Positions 8,145-15,904 of a stretch of DNA of 36,357 nt are shown here, in pieces. The translations under genes and the position numbers were made by a program. Origin of the DNA: Chryseobacterium sp. YIM B08800 (GTDB lineage: Bacteria > Bacteroidota > Bacteroidia > Flavobacteriales > Weeksellaceae); contig NZ_JAPDKN010000009.1 of NCBI RefSeq assembly GCF_026163565.1, forward strand, positions 1-36,357. Direction: 5' to 3'. A model generated the notes under the pieces. That model did no database searches, was not told where the DNA came from, and worked only from the letters and a program-made list of their open reading frames with translations. How positions within the stretch are numbered: position 1 is the first letter of the stretch; each line of letters starts with the position of its first letter.

Positions 8145-8869
8145 TATTTTTTCTTAAATAAATTGATACAACGTGGCGAAACATCTTTGTTGAAATTATT
8201 CAACTGATAATCTCCCCAGATTTTAACTCTCTCAAAACCGCTTTCTTCAGCGTAGTTTTTAATGGTTTCTAAAGTATGAAGCTTTACTTTTTCAAAAAAA
8301 TGATGAGATTTTCCGTCTGCTTCAAATCTTATATTTTTAATAATATGTCTGTCTTCGATTTTTTTAGAAATTTTAAAATCAATTCCTTCCTTGCTGATAA
8401 CCGTTTCCGGAACCAAAGTATTTCTTACGAACTCTTCATTCAGATAGTCCAAAACAAAATAGCCGTCTTTTTTCAAGGCATTGCAAACCGATTGAAAAAC
8501 TTTTTTATCATCTTCTTCATTATCAAAATATCCGAAGCTTGTAAAAAGATTAAAAACCGCATCTACAGGATCGTAATCAATAGGATTTCGCATATCGTGA
8601 ACATCAAAAATCAACGTTTGATTTTCAAACTGTTTATTATGTTCAATACTTTGGCGGGAAAGATCTAATCCCAATACATCGTAACCCAATTTATTAAGAA
8701 AAACCGAGTGTCTTCCCTTTCCACAAGCAAGATCAATGATTTTTGCCGACTGAGGAAGCTTCAACTCTGAAGTAAGCTTAGTGATAAAATTTTCAGCTTC
8801 TGTGTAATCTCTGTTGCTGTATAATAAGTGATAATAAGGGGTATCAAACCAAGATTCAAACCATTCCAT
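8144..8869 (-). CDS. Class I SAM-dependent methyltransferase
   Basis: The 241-residue soluble protein has a Rossmann-type methyltransferase fold. Motif I is DLACGKGRH (46-54), followed by the acidic end of strand 2 (LGLDLS, about 67-72) and a post-II segment with DVHDMRNP. The family is broad and the acceptor substrate cannot be named. The start ATG lies four bases downstream of a TATTTTTG box on the minus strand (8881-8874), so its mRNA may be nearly leaderless. The stop overlaps the ZIP start by one base. It is divergent from the THUMP methyltransferase at 8992. Confidence 0.88.
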   Translation of the reverse strand: MEWFESWFDTPYYHLLYSNRDYTEAENFITKLTSELKLPQSAKIIDLACGKGRHSVFLNKLGYDVLGLDLSRQSIEHNKQFENQTLIFDVHDMRNPIDYDPVDAVFNLFTSFGYFDNEEDDKKVFQSVCNALKKDGYFVLDYLNEEFVRNTLVPETVISKEGIDFKISKKIEDRHIIKNIRFEADGKSHHFFEKVKLHTLETIKNYAEESGFERVKIWGDYQLNNFNKDVSPRCINLFKKK

Positions 8870-8871
8870 GA

Positions 8872-8989
8872 TGCAAAAATAGTGTTTTTGATTGATGGTA
8901 CATCGTTGTTGGTTGATGGTTTTTATAAGATAGAGCGATTTCTATCAACTATAAACTGACAACCAACAACTAAAATGACTATTTTTGCA
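8872..8989. promoter_or_regulatory. Symmetric divergent promoter region
   Basis: A perfect 12-nt inverted repeat (TGCAAAAATAGT at 8872-8883, ACTATTTTTGCA at 8978-8989) carries a TATTTTTG -7 box on each strand: 8874-8881 (minus) for the methyltransferase and 8980-8987 (plus) for the THUMP gene. Each box ends four bases before its ATG. An inner 11-nt inverted repeat (GTTGTTGGTTG 8905-8915, CAACCAACAAC 8960-8970) lies between them. No clear -33 TTG is visible for either direction. Confidence 0.55.
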
Positions 8990-8991
8990 AA

Positions 8992-10161
8992 ATGGATACA
9001 GAAAATCTAAAAATTCAGATAAAAACATTCTTCGGATTAGAACCTATTCTTGCTGAGGAAGTTAAGAAACTTGGTGGAAGAAATGTAGAACTTAAGAATC
9101 GTGCAGTAAACTGTGAAGGTGATTTAGGTTTTTTATATAAAATCAATTATGCTGCAAGAACTGCATTAAAAGTTTTGGTTCCGATTGAAGAGTTTAAAGC
9201 TTATAACGAAAGCAAATACTACGATAAACTTTTCAAATTTGAATGGGACGAATTTATGGATGTCAATCAGACTTTTGCCATCGATTCTACCGTAAACTCG
9301 GAAAGATTCAGTCATTCTCAGTTTATGACTTTCAAAATGAAAGATGCCATCGTAGATTATTTCCAAAATAAATACGGGAAAAGACCAAGTATTGAAACAA
9401 AATCTCCGGATATCAAATTTCATTTGCACATCGACAGAGAATTGGTGACCATTTCATTAGATTCTTCAGGAGATGCTTTGTTTAAAAGAGGTTACAGAAA
9501 AGAGCAGGGTGAAGCGCCAATCAACGAAGTTTTAGCAAGCGGAATGCTTCAATTGGCAGGTTGGGACGGAAAAGGAAATTTCCTTGATCCAATGTGTGGT
9601 TCTGGAACGCTTTTAATTGAAGCGGCAATGATCGCTTTGGATCTTCCGGCGCAGACTTTCAGAAAAAGGTTTGGTTTCCAAAACTGGAAAAACTATGATG
9701 CCGATTTATTTTCAAAAATAAAAGAAGTAAGAATTAATCGTGTGAAAGAATTTACAGGTAAAATTGTAGGATACGATATCGACGGCAGAATGTTGAATGC
9801 AGCGGAGACAAACATAGAATCTGCAGAAATGGAAGATATCATCGAAGTAAGAAGACAAAATTTCTTTGATTCTAAAAAAGATTTATTCCCGTTATTGATG
9901 GTTTTCAATCCGCCTTATGATGAGCGAATTTCTATCAATGATGACGATTTTTACAAAAAAATAGGAGATACTTTCAAAACGCATTATCCAAATACTTTGG
10001 CTTGGCTGATTTCTTCAGACCTAGAAGCGGTAAAGAAAATCGGACTTCGACCTTCAAGAAAAATAAAACTTTTCAACGGAAAACTGGAAACCCGATTTTT
10101 ACAGTATGAAATGTATGAAGGAACGAAAAAACTTCATAAATTAGAAGAAAATAAAAAATAA
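8992..10161 (+). CDS. THUMP-domain RNA methyltransferase, RlmL-like
   Basis: The 389-residue protein has an N-terminal ferredoxin-like/THUMP RNA-binding region (about 1-160) and a class I methyltransferase domain. The SAM-binding motif is DPMCGSGT (199-206) and the catalytic motif is NPPYDER (306-312), the NPPY type used for exocyclic amino groups of guanine or adenine. It matches the RlmL half of E. coli RlmKL, which makes m2G2445 in 23S rRNA, without the RlmK half. The exact target base is inference. A short membrane-protein gene begins two bases after its stop codon, so the two are probably co-transcribed. Confidence 0.92.
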   Translation: MDTENLKIQIKTFFGLEPILAEEVKKLGGRNVELKNRAVNCEGDLGFLYKINYAARTALKVLVPIEEFKAYNESKYYDKLFKFEWDEFMDVNQTFAIDSTVNSERFSHSQFMTFKMKDAIVDYFQNKYGKRPSIETKSPDIKFHLHIDRELVTISLDSSGDALFKRGYRKEQGEAPINEVLASGMLQLAGWDGKGNFLDPMCGSGTLLIEAAMIALDLPAQTFRKRFGFQNWKNYDADLFSKIKEVRINRVKEFTGKIVGYDIDGRMLNAAETNIESAEMEDIIEVRRQNFFDSKKDLFPLLMVFNPPYDERISINDDDFYKKIGDTFKTHYPNTLAWLISSDLEAVKKIGLRPSRKIKLFNGKLETRFLQYEMYEGTKKLHKLEENKK

Positions 10162-10163
10162 AT

Positions 10164-10562
10164 ATGCCTTTTGATTTGTTTGATGGTTTGGAAGTTCTTG
10201 TAGAATTTTTAAGTTTTGGATCTTCTTCAAAATCGTCTTCGGGTTCTGAAAAAAATGCAACGAATTCTAAAAAATCAAAATACACAACAGAATTATGGAG
10301 TGGAAGCTTTCTTGTGATCGCTTCCATTCTTTATTTTATTGTTTTCAAAGATCCTTTTCCGGAAGAAAACTATATACAAAGTGCACTAATTTGTATTCTT
10401 ATTGGTTTTGCTATTTCTTTCATTCTATTTTTCTCGCTTTACCATCTTGGGCCTTTTTATTTTAAAAGTCCTTTTAAACTTATTCTTTTTAGCAGTTCGG
10501 TAATTTTGCTGTTGATTTCTTTTGTGCTTTTTATGTATTATCAATCAGGGATTTTCTTGTAG
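10164..10562 (+). CDS. Small membrane protein, unknown function
   Basis: I do not recognise this 132-residue protein. It has a Ser/Lys-rich N-terminal region (about 18-40, GSSSKSSSGSEKN) and three hydrophobic segments at about 46-60, 70-91 and 103-126, so it is probably an inner-membrane protein. The ATG lies two bases past the TAA of the THUMP methyltransferase, which supports it as a real second gene of that transcript. A convergent DUF1622 gene follows after 29 bases, with no clear hairpin terminator between. Confidence 0.7.
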   Translation: MPFDLFDGLEVLVEFLSFGSSSKSSSGSEKNATNSKKSKYTTELWSGSFLVIASILYFIVFKDPFPEENYIQSALICILIGFAISFILFFSLYHLGPFYFKSPFKLILFSSSVILLLISFVLFMYYQSGIFL

Positions 10563-10591
10563 AAAATACTTTTATTTCTTTTACAAAACAG

Positions 10592-10939
10592 TTAAATTTC
10601 TTCTTTTTTTTGCCAGGGAAATTTACCTTCCACTTCAACCTGAATAGAAATGCTCAGAAAAGTACGGATGAGCACAATTAATCCTAAAGCTAAAAGGCGA
10701 TCAATTGTCGGTTCAGTAACTACTGTTGCGATAATATCTCCGGCAACAAGAATCTCAAGACCTAATAAAATTGCTTTTCCTAATTCTTGCTTTAGTATTT
10801 TATAAGATCTGGGATTGGTACTTTGAATAGAAAATAAATACTTTACCAAAGCAATGACCGCTCCTGCGAAAATTGTAAGTACCCCGATGATTTCAATAAT
10901 TCTGGCAACATAATCTATATAAATTTTAATTTCTTCCAT
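10592..10939 (-). CDS. DUF1622 family membrane protein
   Basis: This 115-residue protein has three hydrophobic helices: about 10-35, 54-72 and 78-100. The pattern, including the middle ELGKAILLGLEILVAGDII segment and an arginine-containing turn (IRTFLSI), matches the DUF1622 family of small integral membrane proteins. No biochemical role is established. It is convergent with the membrane protein ending at 10562. Its upstream side is a long non-coding gap, so it is probably transcribed alone. Confidence 0.82.
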   Translation of the reverse strand: MEEIKIYIDYVARIIEIIGVLTIFAGAVIALVKYLFSIQSTNPRSYKILKQELGKAILLGLEILVAGDIIATVVTEPTIDRLLALGLIVLIRTFLSISIQVEVEGKFPWQKKEEI

Positions 10940-11285
10940 TGCAGTATAAATGTTTTAAGAGAAAATTAAGATACTAATTTTAATTAATTTTTGAGCTCCA
11001 ATACGTTTTAAAGATTTGAAAATGGAAAAATAAATCTGCGTAATCAGCAAAATCAGCGTGACAAATTTTATAAATCAAATTACTAATTTAGAATGTTCTT
11101 TAAAAGAAGTTTAAATAAGAAATTATTATTGCGCACTTTTTGTCATATTAGAAAAGTCTTTGTATGCTTAGTTAAGTGAAACGCCTTTGCGAGCTTAAAA
11201 ACAGTGAATTGTTTAAAAGAAATCTTTGCGCTCTTTGCGTCAAAATTTTTATTATGATCAAAAATGATAGACATATAAGAAATAT
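10940..11285. other. 346-base non-coding gap with degenerate repeat fragments
   Basis: No credible gene is present. Fragments of low-complexity intergenic repeats typical of Flavobacteriia can be seen: a CTGCGTAATCAGCAAAATCA stretch near 11037-11056, and TTTGCG-type repeats near 11186-11192 and 11221-11240 (CTTTGCGCTCTTTGCGTC). The part next to 10939 should hold the DUF1622 promoter, but no convincing TAnnTTTG box was found. Confidence 0.6.
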
Positions 11286-12224
11286 TTAGATCCACAAAAT
11301 AACCAACAAACTTCCCACAGAAATAAGCGCCCAAAGCAAAACACCCTGAATCAAAGGCTTTATTCCAACTGCTTTCAGTGCAGTGATGCTCATGTTTGAA
11401 CCAATAAGAAATAAAGTAAGGGTTAAACCTTTTTTAGCAAGAAAAACGATGTGTCCTGAAATAGCTTCCACAGCTGGAATATAAGAGCTTGCTACAATTG
11501 CTAACACAAACAGAAAAATGAAATAGGGAATTTTTATTTTACCAGTTTCATTCTTTTTATTGATAAATGCAAAAAGCAAACTTATAGGAATAATCCAAAG
11601 TGCACGTTCTAATTTTACCGTCGTTGCAATTTTAAGAGCTTCATTACCAAATTTTGAAGATGCACCAACAACCGAACTTGTATCATGTATTGCAACAGCG
11701 CACCAAAGCCCAAATTGATGCTGATCCATGCTTAAAAGATGTCCTAAAACAGGAAAGAGAAATAACGCAATAGAATTGAGTGCAAAAATGGTCGCCAAAG
11801 AAACTGAAGTTTCATTTTCATCAGCGTTTATAACCGGAGCAATAGCAGCAATTGCACTTCCGCCACAAATTGCAGTACCTGCAGAAATTAAGGTAGAGGT
11901 ATTTTTTCGTATTTTCAAAAACTTTCCGATAAGAATTCCTGCACTTAATGTGAGAAATATGGATGCCACTGTAAATACAAATCCTTCTTTCCCGGCTTTC
12001 ATTGCTTCGTGGATATTCATTCCGAATCCTAAACCAACCACAGAAAATTGTAACAGAAAATGAGTGAGTTTCCCTTGATATTTTTTAAACGAATCAGGAA
12101 CAATTGATGAAACCAAAAATCCTAAGACCAATGCTAAAGGCGCATCTATAAATGGAAGTAAGCAAATAAATAAAGCAAAAAAGAAAATAAATTTTCTGAG
12201 CGAAGGTGAAATATTTTGTAGCAT
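11286..12224 (-). CDS. YeiH-family (UPF0324) putative sulfate/sulfite exporter
   Basis: This inner-membrane protein has about ten hydrophobic helices. The YeiH signature segments are GTAICGGSAIAAIAPV and HDTSSVVGAS. I chose the ATG at 12224 (MLQNISPSLRKF, 312 residues), because the family normally begins this way; an in-frame ATG 16 codons upstream (12272) adds an atypical stretch. The family is annotated as sulfate or sulfur-compound exporter from limited evidence, so the substrate is uncertain. The gene lies 71 bases downstream of a LysR-type regulator on the same strand, unlike E. coli, where yeiE and yeiH are divergent. Confidence 0.88.
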   Translation of the reverse strand: MLQNISPSLRKFIFFFALFICLLPFIDAPLALVLGFLVSSIVPDSFKKYQGKLTHFLLQFSVVGLGFGMNIHEAMKAGKEGFVFTVASIFLTLSAGILIGKFLKIRKNTSTLISAGTAICGGSAIAAIAPVINADENETSVSLATIFALNSIALFLFPVLGHLLSMDQHQFGLWCAVAIHDTSSVVGASSKFGNEALKIATTVKLERALWIIPISLLFAFINKKNETGKIKIPYFIFLFVLAIVASSYIPAVEAISGHIVFLAKKGLTLTLFLIGSNMSITALKAVGIKPLIQGVLLWALISVGSLLVILWI

Positions 12225-12295
12225 AACGATGAATTTCTTTTTACAAAATTCAGAAACCAAAATCACATTCACTTATGATAAAATATTATATATTA

Positions 12296-13186
12296 TTACT
12301 TTATGTTATTATTTAAAAAGTTTAAGAACAGTTTTGGAATATCTTTTAATGAACCATGAAGTTCTACAGAATAGAAAGATCGCAACATTTCCAGATTATC
12401 GATATCTAAAATTTTAAGTTTTCCGGCAAGAATTTCGTCTGTTATAGAATAAACAGAAACAAAACCAATACACTCAGATACTTTCAAATACGATTTTATG
12501 CTTTCAGTACTTCCAAGATAAGCTTCTGTTTGAATGTCTTTTCTGTGAATTCCGATTTGTTTTAAATAAACGTTCAAAATATCCAAACTTCCGGAACCTT
12601 GCTCTCGAAACACCCATGGAAACTGCAAAATATCATGAACAGAACAACTGTTTCTTTTGGCCAAAGGATGATTTGCATTTACAGTACACACCAATTCGTC
12701 TTTTCCAATTTCGGCATATTTCAGCTGAGATTTTCCGGAAATACCTTCAATAAATCCTAAATCAATTTTTTTCTGAATCAGTAAATTTTCAATTTCTTCT
12801 GTATTATTGTTGAATAAAGTAATCTCGATTCCTTTGTGTTGCGAAGCAAATTGTGCAAGAATTTTTGGAAGAATATATTGTGCAATGGTTGTACTCGCGC
12901 CAATCTTAAGAGTTCCTTCATATTTATTTTTAACCTGATTCATGACGAACTTTCCTTCTTCGTAAAGATTCATAATCTCTTCTGCAAAAGCCGAATATTT
13001 TTCGCCTTCCAAAGTTAATTTCACGCCTTGTTTTGTTCGTTCAAAAAGCTGAACTCCTAACTCATCTTCTAAAGTTTTGATGTGTTTACTCACCGCAGGT
13101 TGGGTGATGAATAAAGCTTCGGAAGCTTTAGAGAAATTCAGATGCTTTTTTACTTCCAGAAAAACTTTTAGTCGGAAATCGGACAT
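12296..13186 (-). CDS. LysR-family transcriptional regulator, YeiE/CysB-like
   Basis: The 296-residue regulator has a typical LysR N-terminal winged helix-turn-helix (LNFSKASEALFITQPAVSKH, about 16-35, followed by LEDELGVQLFERTKQGVKLT) and a two-subdomain effector-binding region from about residue 90 to the end. Its neighbour on the same strand is a YeiH-type transporter 71 bases downstream. Since LysR proteins usually control adjacent genes, regulation of this transporter in response to a sulfur compound is a reasonable inference. It is divergent from the glycosyltransferase at 13290; a shared intergenic region of about 100 bases holds both promoters. Confidence 0.93.
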   Translation of the reverse strand: MSDFRLKVFLEVKKHLNFSKASEALFITQPAVSKHIKTLEDELGVQLFERTKQGVKLTLEGEKYSAFAEEIMNLYEEGKFVMNQVKNKYEGTLKIGASTTIAQYILPKILAQFASQHKGIEITLFNNNTEEIENLLIQKKIDLGFIEGISGKSQLKYAEIGKDELVCTVNANHPLAKRNSCSVHDILQFPWVFREQGSGSLDILNVYLKQIGIHRKDIQTEAYLGSTESIKSYLKVSECIGFVSVYSITDEILAGKLKILDIDNLEMLRSFYSVELHGSLKDIPKLFLNFLNNNIK

Positions 13187-13213
13187 GAGATTTTTTTATA
13201 AAAGTAACTATTT

Positions 13214-13247
13214 TTTGTTTTTAACAAACAATTCAATTCTACATTTG
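13214..13247 (+). promoter_or_regulatory. Promoter of the glycosyltransferase gene
   Basis: TTTG at 13214-13217 and TACATTTG at 13240-13247 fit the Bacteroidota -33/-7 pattern with a 22-nt spacer, slightly long. Transcription would start near 13254, before a nine-codon mini-ORF (13264-13293) whose stop overlaps the TTG start of the gene. Confidence 0.5.
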
Positions 13248-13263
13248 CAAACTGTCTCGCAAA

Positions 13264-13293
13264 ATGGTTAATTTTGAAAAATTTTCAATTTGA
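13264..13293 (+). CDS. Possible nine-codon leader ORF overlapping the next start
   Basis: ATG at 13264 opens a frame of nine codons (MVNFEKFSI) that ends at TGA 13291-13293. This stop overlaps the TTG start of the glycosyltransferase (13290-13292) as TTGA, the layout of a translational coupling junction. It also follows a good promoter box. There is no evidence of a function for the peptide, and it may be accidental. Confidence 0.3.
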   Translation: MVNFEKFSI

Positions 13294-14294
13294 AACCTAC
13301 TATTTCCATCGTTGTTGCTATTTTTAACCGAAAAGATGAACTTTTCGAGCTATTAAATTCACTTAATTCTCAGACTGATAAAGACTTTGAAGTGATTATT
13401 GTAGATGATGGTTCTTTGATTGATTTAAAACCGACAATCCATCAATTCGAAGAAATTTTAAATATAAAATATTTCAAAAAAACCAATTCAGGACCTGGTT
13501 TATCAAGAAATTACGGTGCAAAAAGAGCTTCAAATGATTGGTTGGTTTTTGTAGACAGTGATGTGATTGTGGAGAAAGATTATATTGAAAATATTAAAAA
13601 AGATATTCTTACCATTCCTTGTGATGCTTTTGGTGGAGCCGATAAAGCGCATAAAGGTTTTAATCTGATGCAGAAAGCGATTTCCTATTCTATGACCTCT
13701 GTTTTTACAACAGGCGGAATCAGAGGAAATAAAAAAGCCGTTTCAAAATTTCAGCCAAGAAGTTTCAATATGGGCGTGAAGAAAGAGGTTTTTGAAAAAG
13801 TAGGTGGTTTTTCGGAGATGAGAATTGGTGAAGATCCGGATCTTTCGATGACGCTTTGGGAAAATGGCTTTACCACTGCTTTTTTTGATACTATTGCAGT
13901 GTATCACAAACGAAGAGTAGACTTCGGAAAATTTTCAAAACAGGTCTATCAGTTTGGTTGTGCAAGACCGATTCTTAATCAAAGACATCCTAATTACGTG
14001 AAAATTTCTTTCGCATTTCCGAGCTTATTTTTGCTGGGTTATGTTTTAGGATTTATTGAATATTTTATTTTGGGAAAAGGTTTTATCCTTTCTCTTTTCG
14101 GGTTGTACACTTTCATGGTTTTGATTCATGCTACCATTGTTACTAGAAACATTGCCATTGCAGGAATGGCAGTCATTTCAACCTATATTCAAATGTTTTC
14201 TTACGGATATGGTTTCTTAAAATCATGGATTTTATTAAATGTTTTAAAGATGAAACCTGAGGATGCATTTCCTAAACATTTTCATAAAGTTTAA
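13290..14294 (+). CDS. Family 2 glycosyltransferase (TTG start), membrane-anchored
   Basis: The 334-residue protein has a GT-A fold of family 2. It begins ISIVVAIFNRKDELFELL, has the nucleotide-binding VDDGS (D39, D40) and the DSD metal motif (D89, D91), followed by an acceptor region with FGGADKAHKG and a GEDPDLSMTLWENG segment of the ED type. The C-terminal third has two or three hydrophobic helices (about 230-300), suggesting membrane attachment. It probably moves a sugar onto a lipid or polysaccharide; the sugar is unknown. The start is TTG: an in-frame stop lies at 13275-13277 and no ATG lies between. It ends PKHFHKV, and a diverged copy of this tail lies 120 bases downstream. Confidence 0.9.
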   Translation: MKPTISIVVAIFNRKDELFELLNSLNSQTDKDFEVIIVDDGSLIDLKPTIHQFEEILNIKYFKKTNSGPGLSRNYGAKRASNDWLVFVDSDVIVEKDYIENIKKDILTIPCDAFGGADKAHKGFNLMQKAISYSMTSVFTTGGIRGNKKAVSKFQPRSFNMGVKKEVFEKVGGFSEMRIGEDPDLSMTLWENGFTTAFFDTIAVYHKRRVDFGKFSKQVYQFGCARPILNQRHPNYVKISFAFPSLFLLGYVLGFIEYFILGKGFILSLFGLYTFMVLIHATIVTRNIAIAGMAVISTYIQMFSYGYGFLKSWILLNVLKMKPEDAFPKHFHKV

Positions 14295-14416
14295 ATTTGC
14301 TTAGTTTTTTTAACGCAAAGGTTTATTTGGGTGGCATATGATTTTAAGAGGAAAAGGCAAATAAATTTGCTTCGCGAAGCTTGAAACGTGGCTCTTTATC
14401 AAATCAATAAAAAATT

Positions 14417-14460
14417 AAACCTGAGGAAGCTTTCCCGAAACATTTTCATAAAGTTTAAAT
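14417..14460 (+). pseudogene. Fossil 3' end of a second glycosyltransferase copy
   Basis: These 44 bases match 14253-14296 at 40 positions. Read in the same frame, they give KPEEAFPKHFHKV and a stop, against KPEDAFPKHFHKV in the intact gene: three of the four changes are silent and the fourth is Asp to Glu. Upstream similarity stops abruptly. This suggests the end of a once-functional homologous gene left behind after deletion or gene replacement. Confidence 0.6.
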
Positions 14461-14467
14461 TATAGTT

Positions 14468-14563
14468 TGTCATTGGCTACGCCGAATCTTTGATTTCTGA
14501 CGAAGGAAGAATCTCAACTTATAAAAAGATTCTTCACTTCACTTCGTTACGTTCAGAATGACA
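14468..14563. repeat. Dispersed repeat with nested inverted repeats
   Basis: Outer arms TGTCATT (14468-14474) and AATGACA (14557-14563) enclose inner arms GAAGAATCT (14506-14514) and AGATTCTTC (14527-14535). Positions 14527-14564 match 36271-36308 at 32 of 38 positions, showing that the right half is a dispersed family. It is non-coding. Confidence 0.65.
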
Positions 14564-14595
14564 ATTAGAATCCAAAATTTTTTTTGAAAAATAAT

Positions 14596-14623
14596 AAAAG
14601 CTGCCAAAATTTTGACAGCCTTT
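14596..14623 (-). terminator. Terminator of the PLP-enzyme gene
   Basis: An AAAGCTGCCAAAA / TTTTGACAGCCTTT stem with one bulge lies about 10 bases past the stop at 14633. On the minus strand it is followed by a T-rich tract. Confidence 0.7.
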
Positions 14624-14632
14624 ATACAATAA

Positions 14633-15862
14633 TTAAAATATGGATGAAGTGATTTCATGGTTTAGAACGCCTGTTTTGAGCATGCATTCTTTCATCTTTT
14701 CGTAGGTACGTTCGATATCGTGATCGAGACCGATTGAGAATCTTATTAATCCGTCAGAAATCCCCATTTCTTCACGTTCTTCTTCAGGAATTTCTGATGA
14801 AGTTGAGCTTCCGGAGCATGAGAATAATGTTTTGTAAAAGCCTAAACTTACCGCTAAATAACCCAGATTTTCCTGCTGCATCATTTCCATCAATTCGTTG
14901 GCTTTGTCTGTAGTTCCGGCATCTAAAGTCAGCAATCCACCAAATCCGTATTCTTCATGCATCATGCTTTTCATTAATTCATGATTTTTATGAGATTTTA
15001 AACCCGGATATGAAACTTTTAAACCGTCTTCCTCAAATCTTTCAGCTAAAAATAAAGCGTTGTGACTGTGCTGTTTCATTCTGATATGAAGCGTTCTTAA
15101 ATTTTTAAGAATACTTGCCGAACGGAAACTATCCATTGTAGGACCTAAAAGCATACACGCTCCGTTGTTTACATTTTTGGTGTCATTAATAAATTCCTGA
15201 CTTCCACAATAAACTCCACCCACAGTATCACTGCTTCCGTTGATGAATTTTGTTAAACTGTGGATCACAATATCCGCTCCCAAAAGAGTAGGAGAGATGG
15301 TAAGTGGAGAGAAAGTATTATCTACAATAAGTTTTAGGTTATGTCTTTTGCAGATCTCTGAAAGTTTTCTAAGGTCGGCAACTTCCAAAAGAGGGTTGCT
15401 TACACTTTCGCAATATATAATCTTTGTGTTTTCGTTAATTGCATTTTCTATAGATTCAAAATTATTGATATCTACAAATGAAGTTTCAATTTGGAAAGGC
15501 GGCAGAAAATTTTTCATAAAAGCATACGTTCCGCCGTAAATTGTTCTGCTTGAAATAATATGGTCGCCCGATTTGCAAACCTGCATCAAAACAGAAGTAA
15601 TCGCACCCATTCCCGAAGCGGTAACATTAGCTGCTTCAGTATTTTCCATTTTTGCTAAAGCCTCAGAAAGGTAAAGGTTCATCGGAGATGAATGTCTTGA
15701 ATACAGATAGCAACCTTCTGCATTACCTTCGAAAGTATCAAACATTGTTTTCGCTGAAAGAAAAGTATAGGTTGAGCTGTCAGAAATTGAAGGATTTACG
15801 CCTCCGAATTCTCCAAAATACTGAAGATCCTGTATTTCATTTGCCGCATTGAAATGGTTCAT
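14633..15862 (-). CDS. Cys/Met-metabolism PLP enzyme (trans-sulfuration family)
   Basis: The 409-residue protein belongs to the cystathionine gamma-synthase / gamma-lyase / methionine gamma-lyase family, which works on C-S bonds with pyridoxal phosphate. The PLP lysine is K205 in HSLTKFINGSSDTVGG, with D181 (VDNTF) as the pyridine-binding Asp. Phosphate-binding YSR is Y54-R56 and the catalytic Tyr is Y109 (TIYGGTYAF). The Cys that marks methionine gamma-lyases just after this Tyr is replaced by G111, so lyase activity on methionine is not assured. A divergent Lrp-type gene lies 145 bases away, as in the P. putida methionine gamma-lyase locus, so control by it is likely. The precise reaction is undecided. 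Confidence 0.88.
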   Translation of the reverse strand: MNHFNAANEIQDLQYFGEFGGVNPSISDSSTYTFLSAKTMFDTFEGNAEGCYLYSRHSSPMNLYLSEALAKMENTEAANVTASGMGAITSVLMQVCKSGDHIISSRTIYGGTYAFMKNFLPPFQIETSFVDINNFESIENAINENTKIIYCESVSNPLLEVADLRKLSEICKRHNLKLIVDNTFSPLTISPTLLGADIVIHSLTKFINGSSDTVGGVYCGSQEFINDTKNVNNGACMLLGPTMDSFRSASILKNLRTLHIRMKQHSHNALFLAERFEEDGLKVSYPGLKSHKNHELMKSMMHEEYGFGGLLTLDAGTTDKANELMEMMQQENLGYLAVSLGFYKTLFSCSGSSTSSEIPEEEREEMGISDGLIRFSIGLDHDIERTYEKMKECMLKTGVLNHEITSSIF

Positions 15863-15904
15863 ATTTTTTTGTTTTAAAAATGAATATTTCCAATGTATAT
15901 AACA

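Larger units (their letters stand above)
14297..14632. other. 336-base gap: gene-tail fossil, repeats and terminator
   Basis: The gap between the glycosyltransferase and the convergent PLP enzyme holds no intact gene. It contains a CGCAAAGG repeat scrap near 14313, a perfect 12-bp palindrome GCTTCGCGAAGC (14369-14380), a diverged copy of the glycosyltransferase tail (14417-14460), a dispersed repeat (14468-14563) and the terminator of the PLP enzyme gene (14596-14623). Confidence 0.7.

Noticed and set aside
10073..10327. Minus-strand open frame spanning the THUMP gene end and the small membrane gene
   Set aside because: It is antisense to two better-supported genes with coupled stop and start codons and shows no domain.
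12225..12272. Longer N-terminus for the YeiH-type protein
   Set aside because: The extra 16 residues are unlike the family start and the ATG at 12224 begins the normal family sequence.
14313..14632. Possible mobile element remnant behind the glycosyltransferase
   Set aside because: There are palindromes and dispersed repeats but no transposase sequence, target-site duplication or defined ends.
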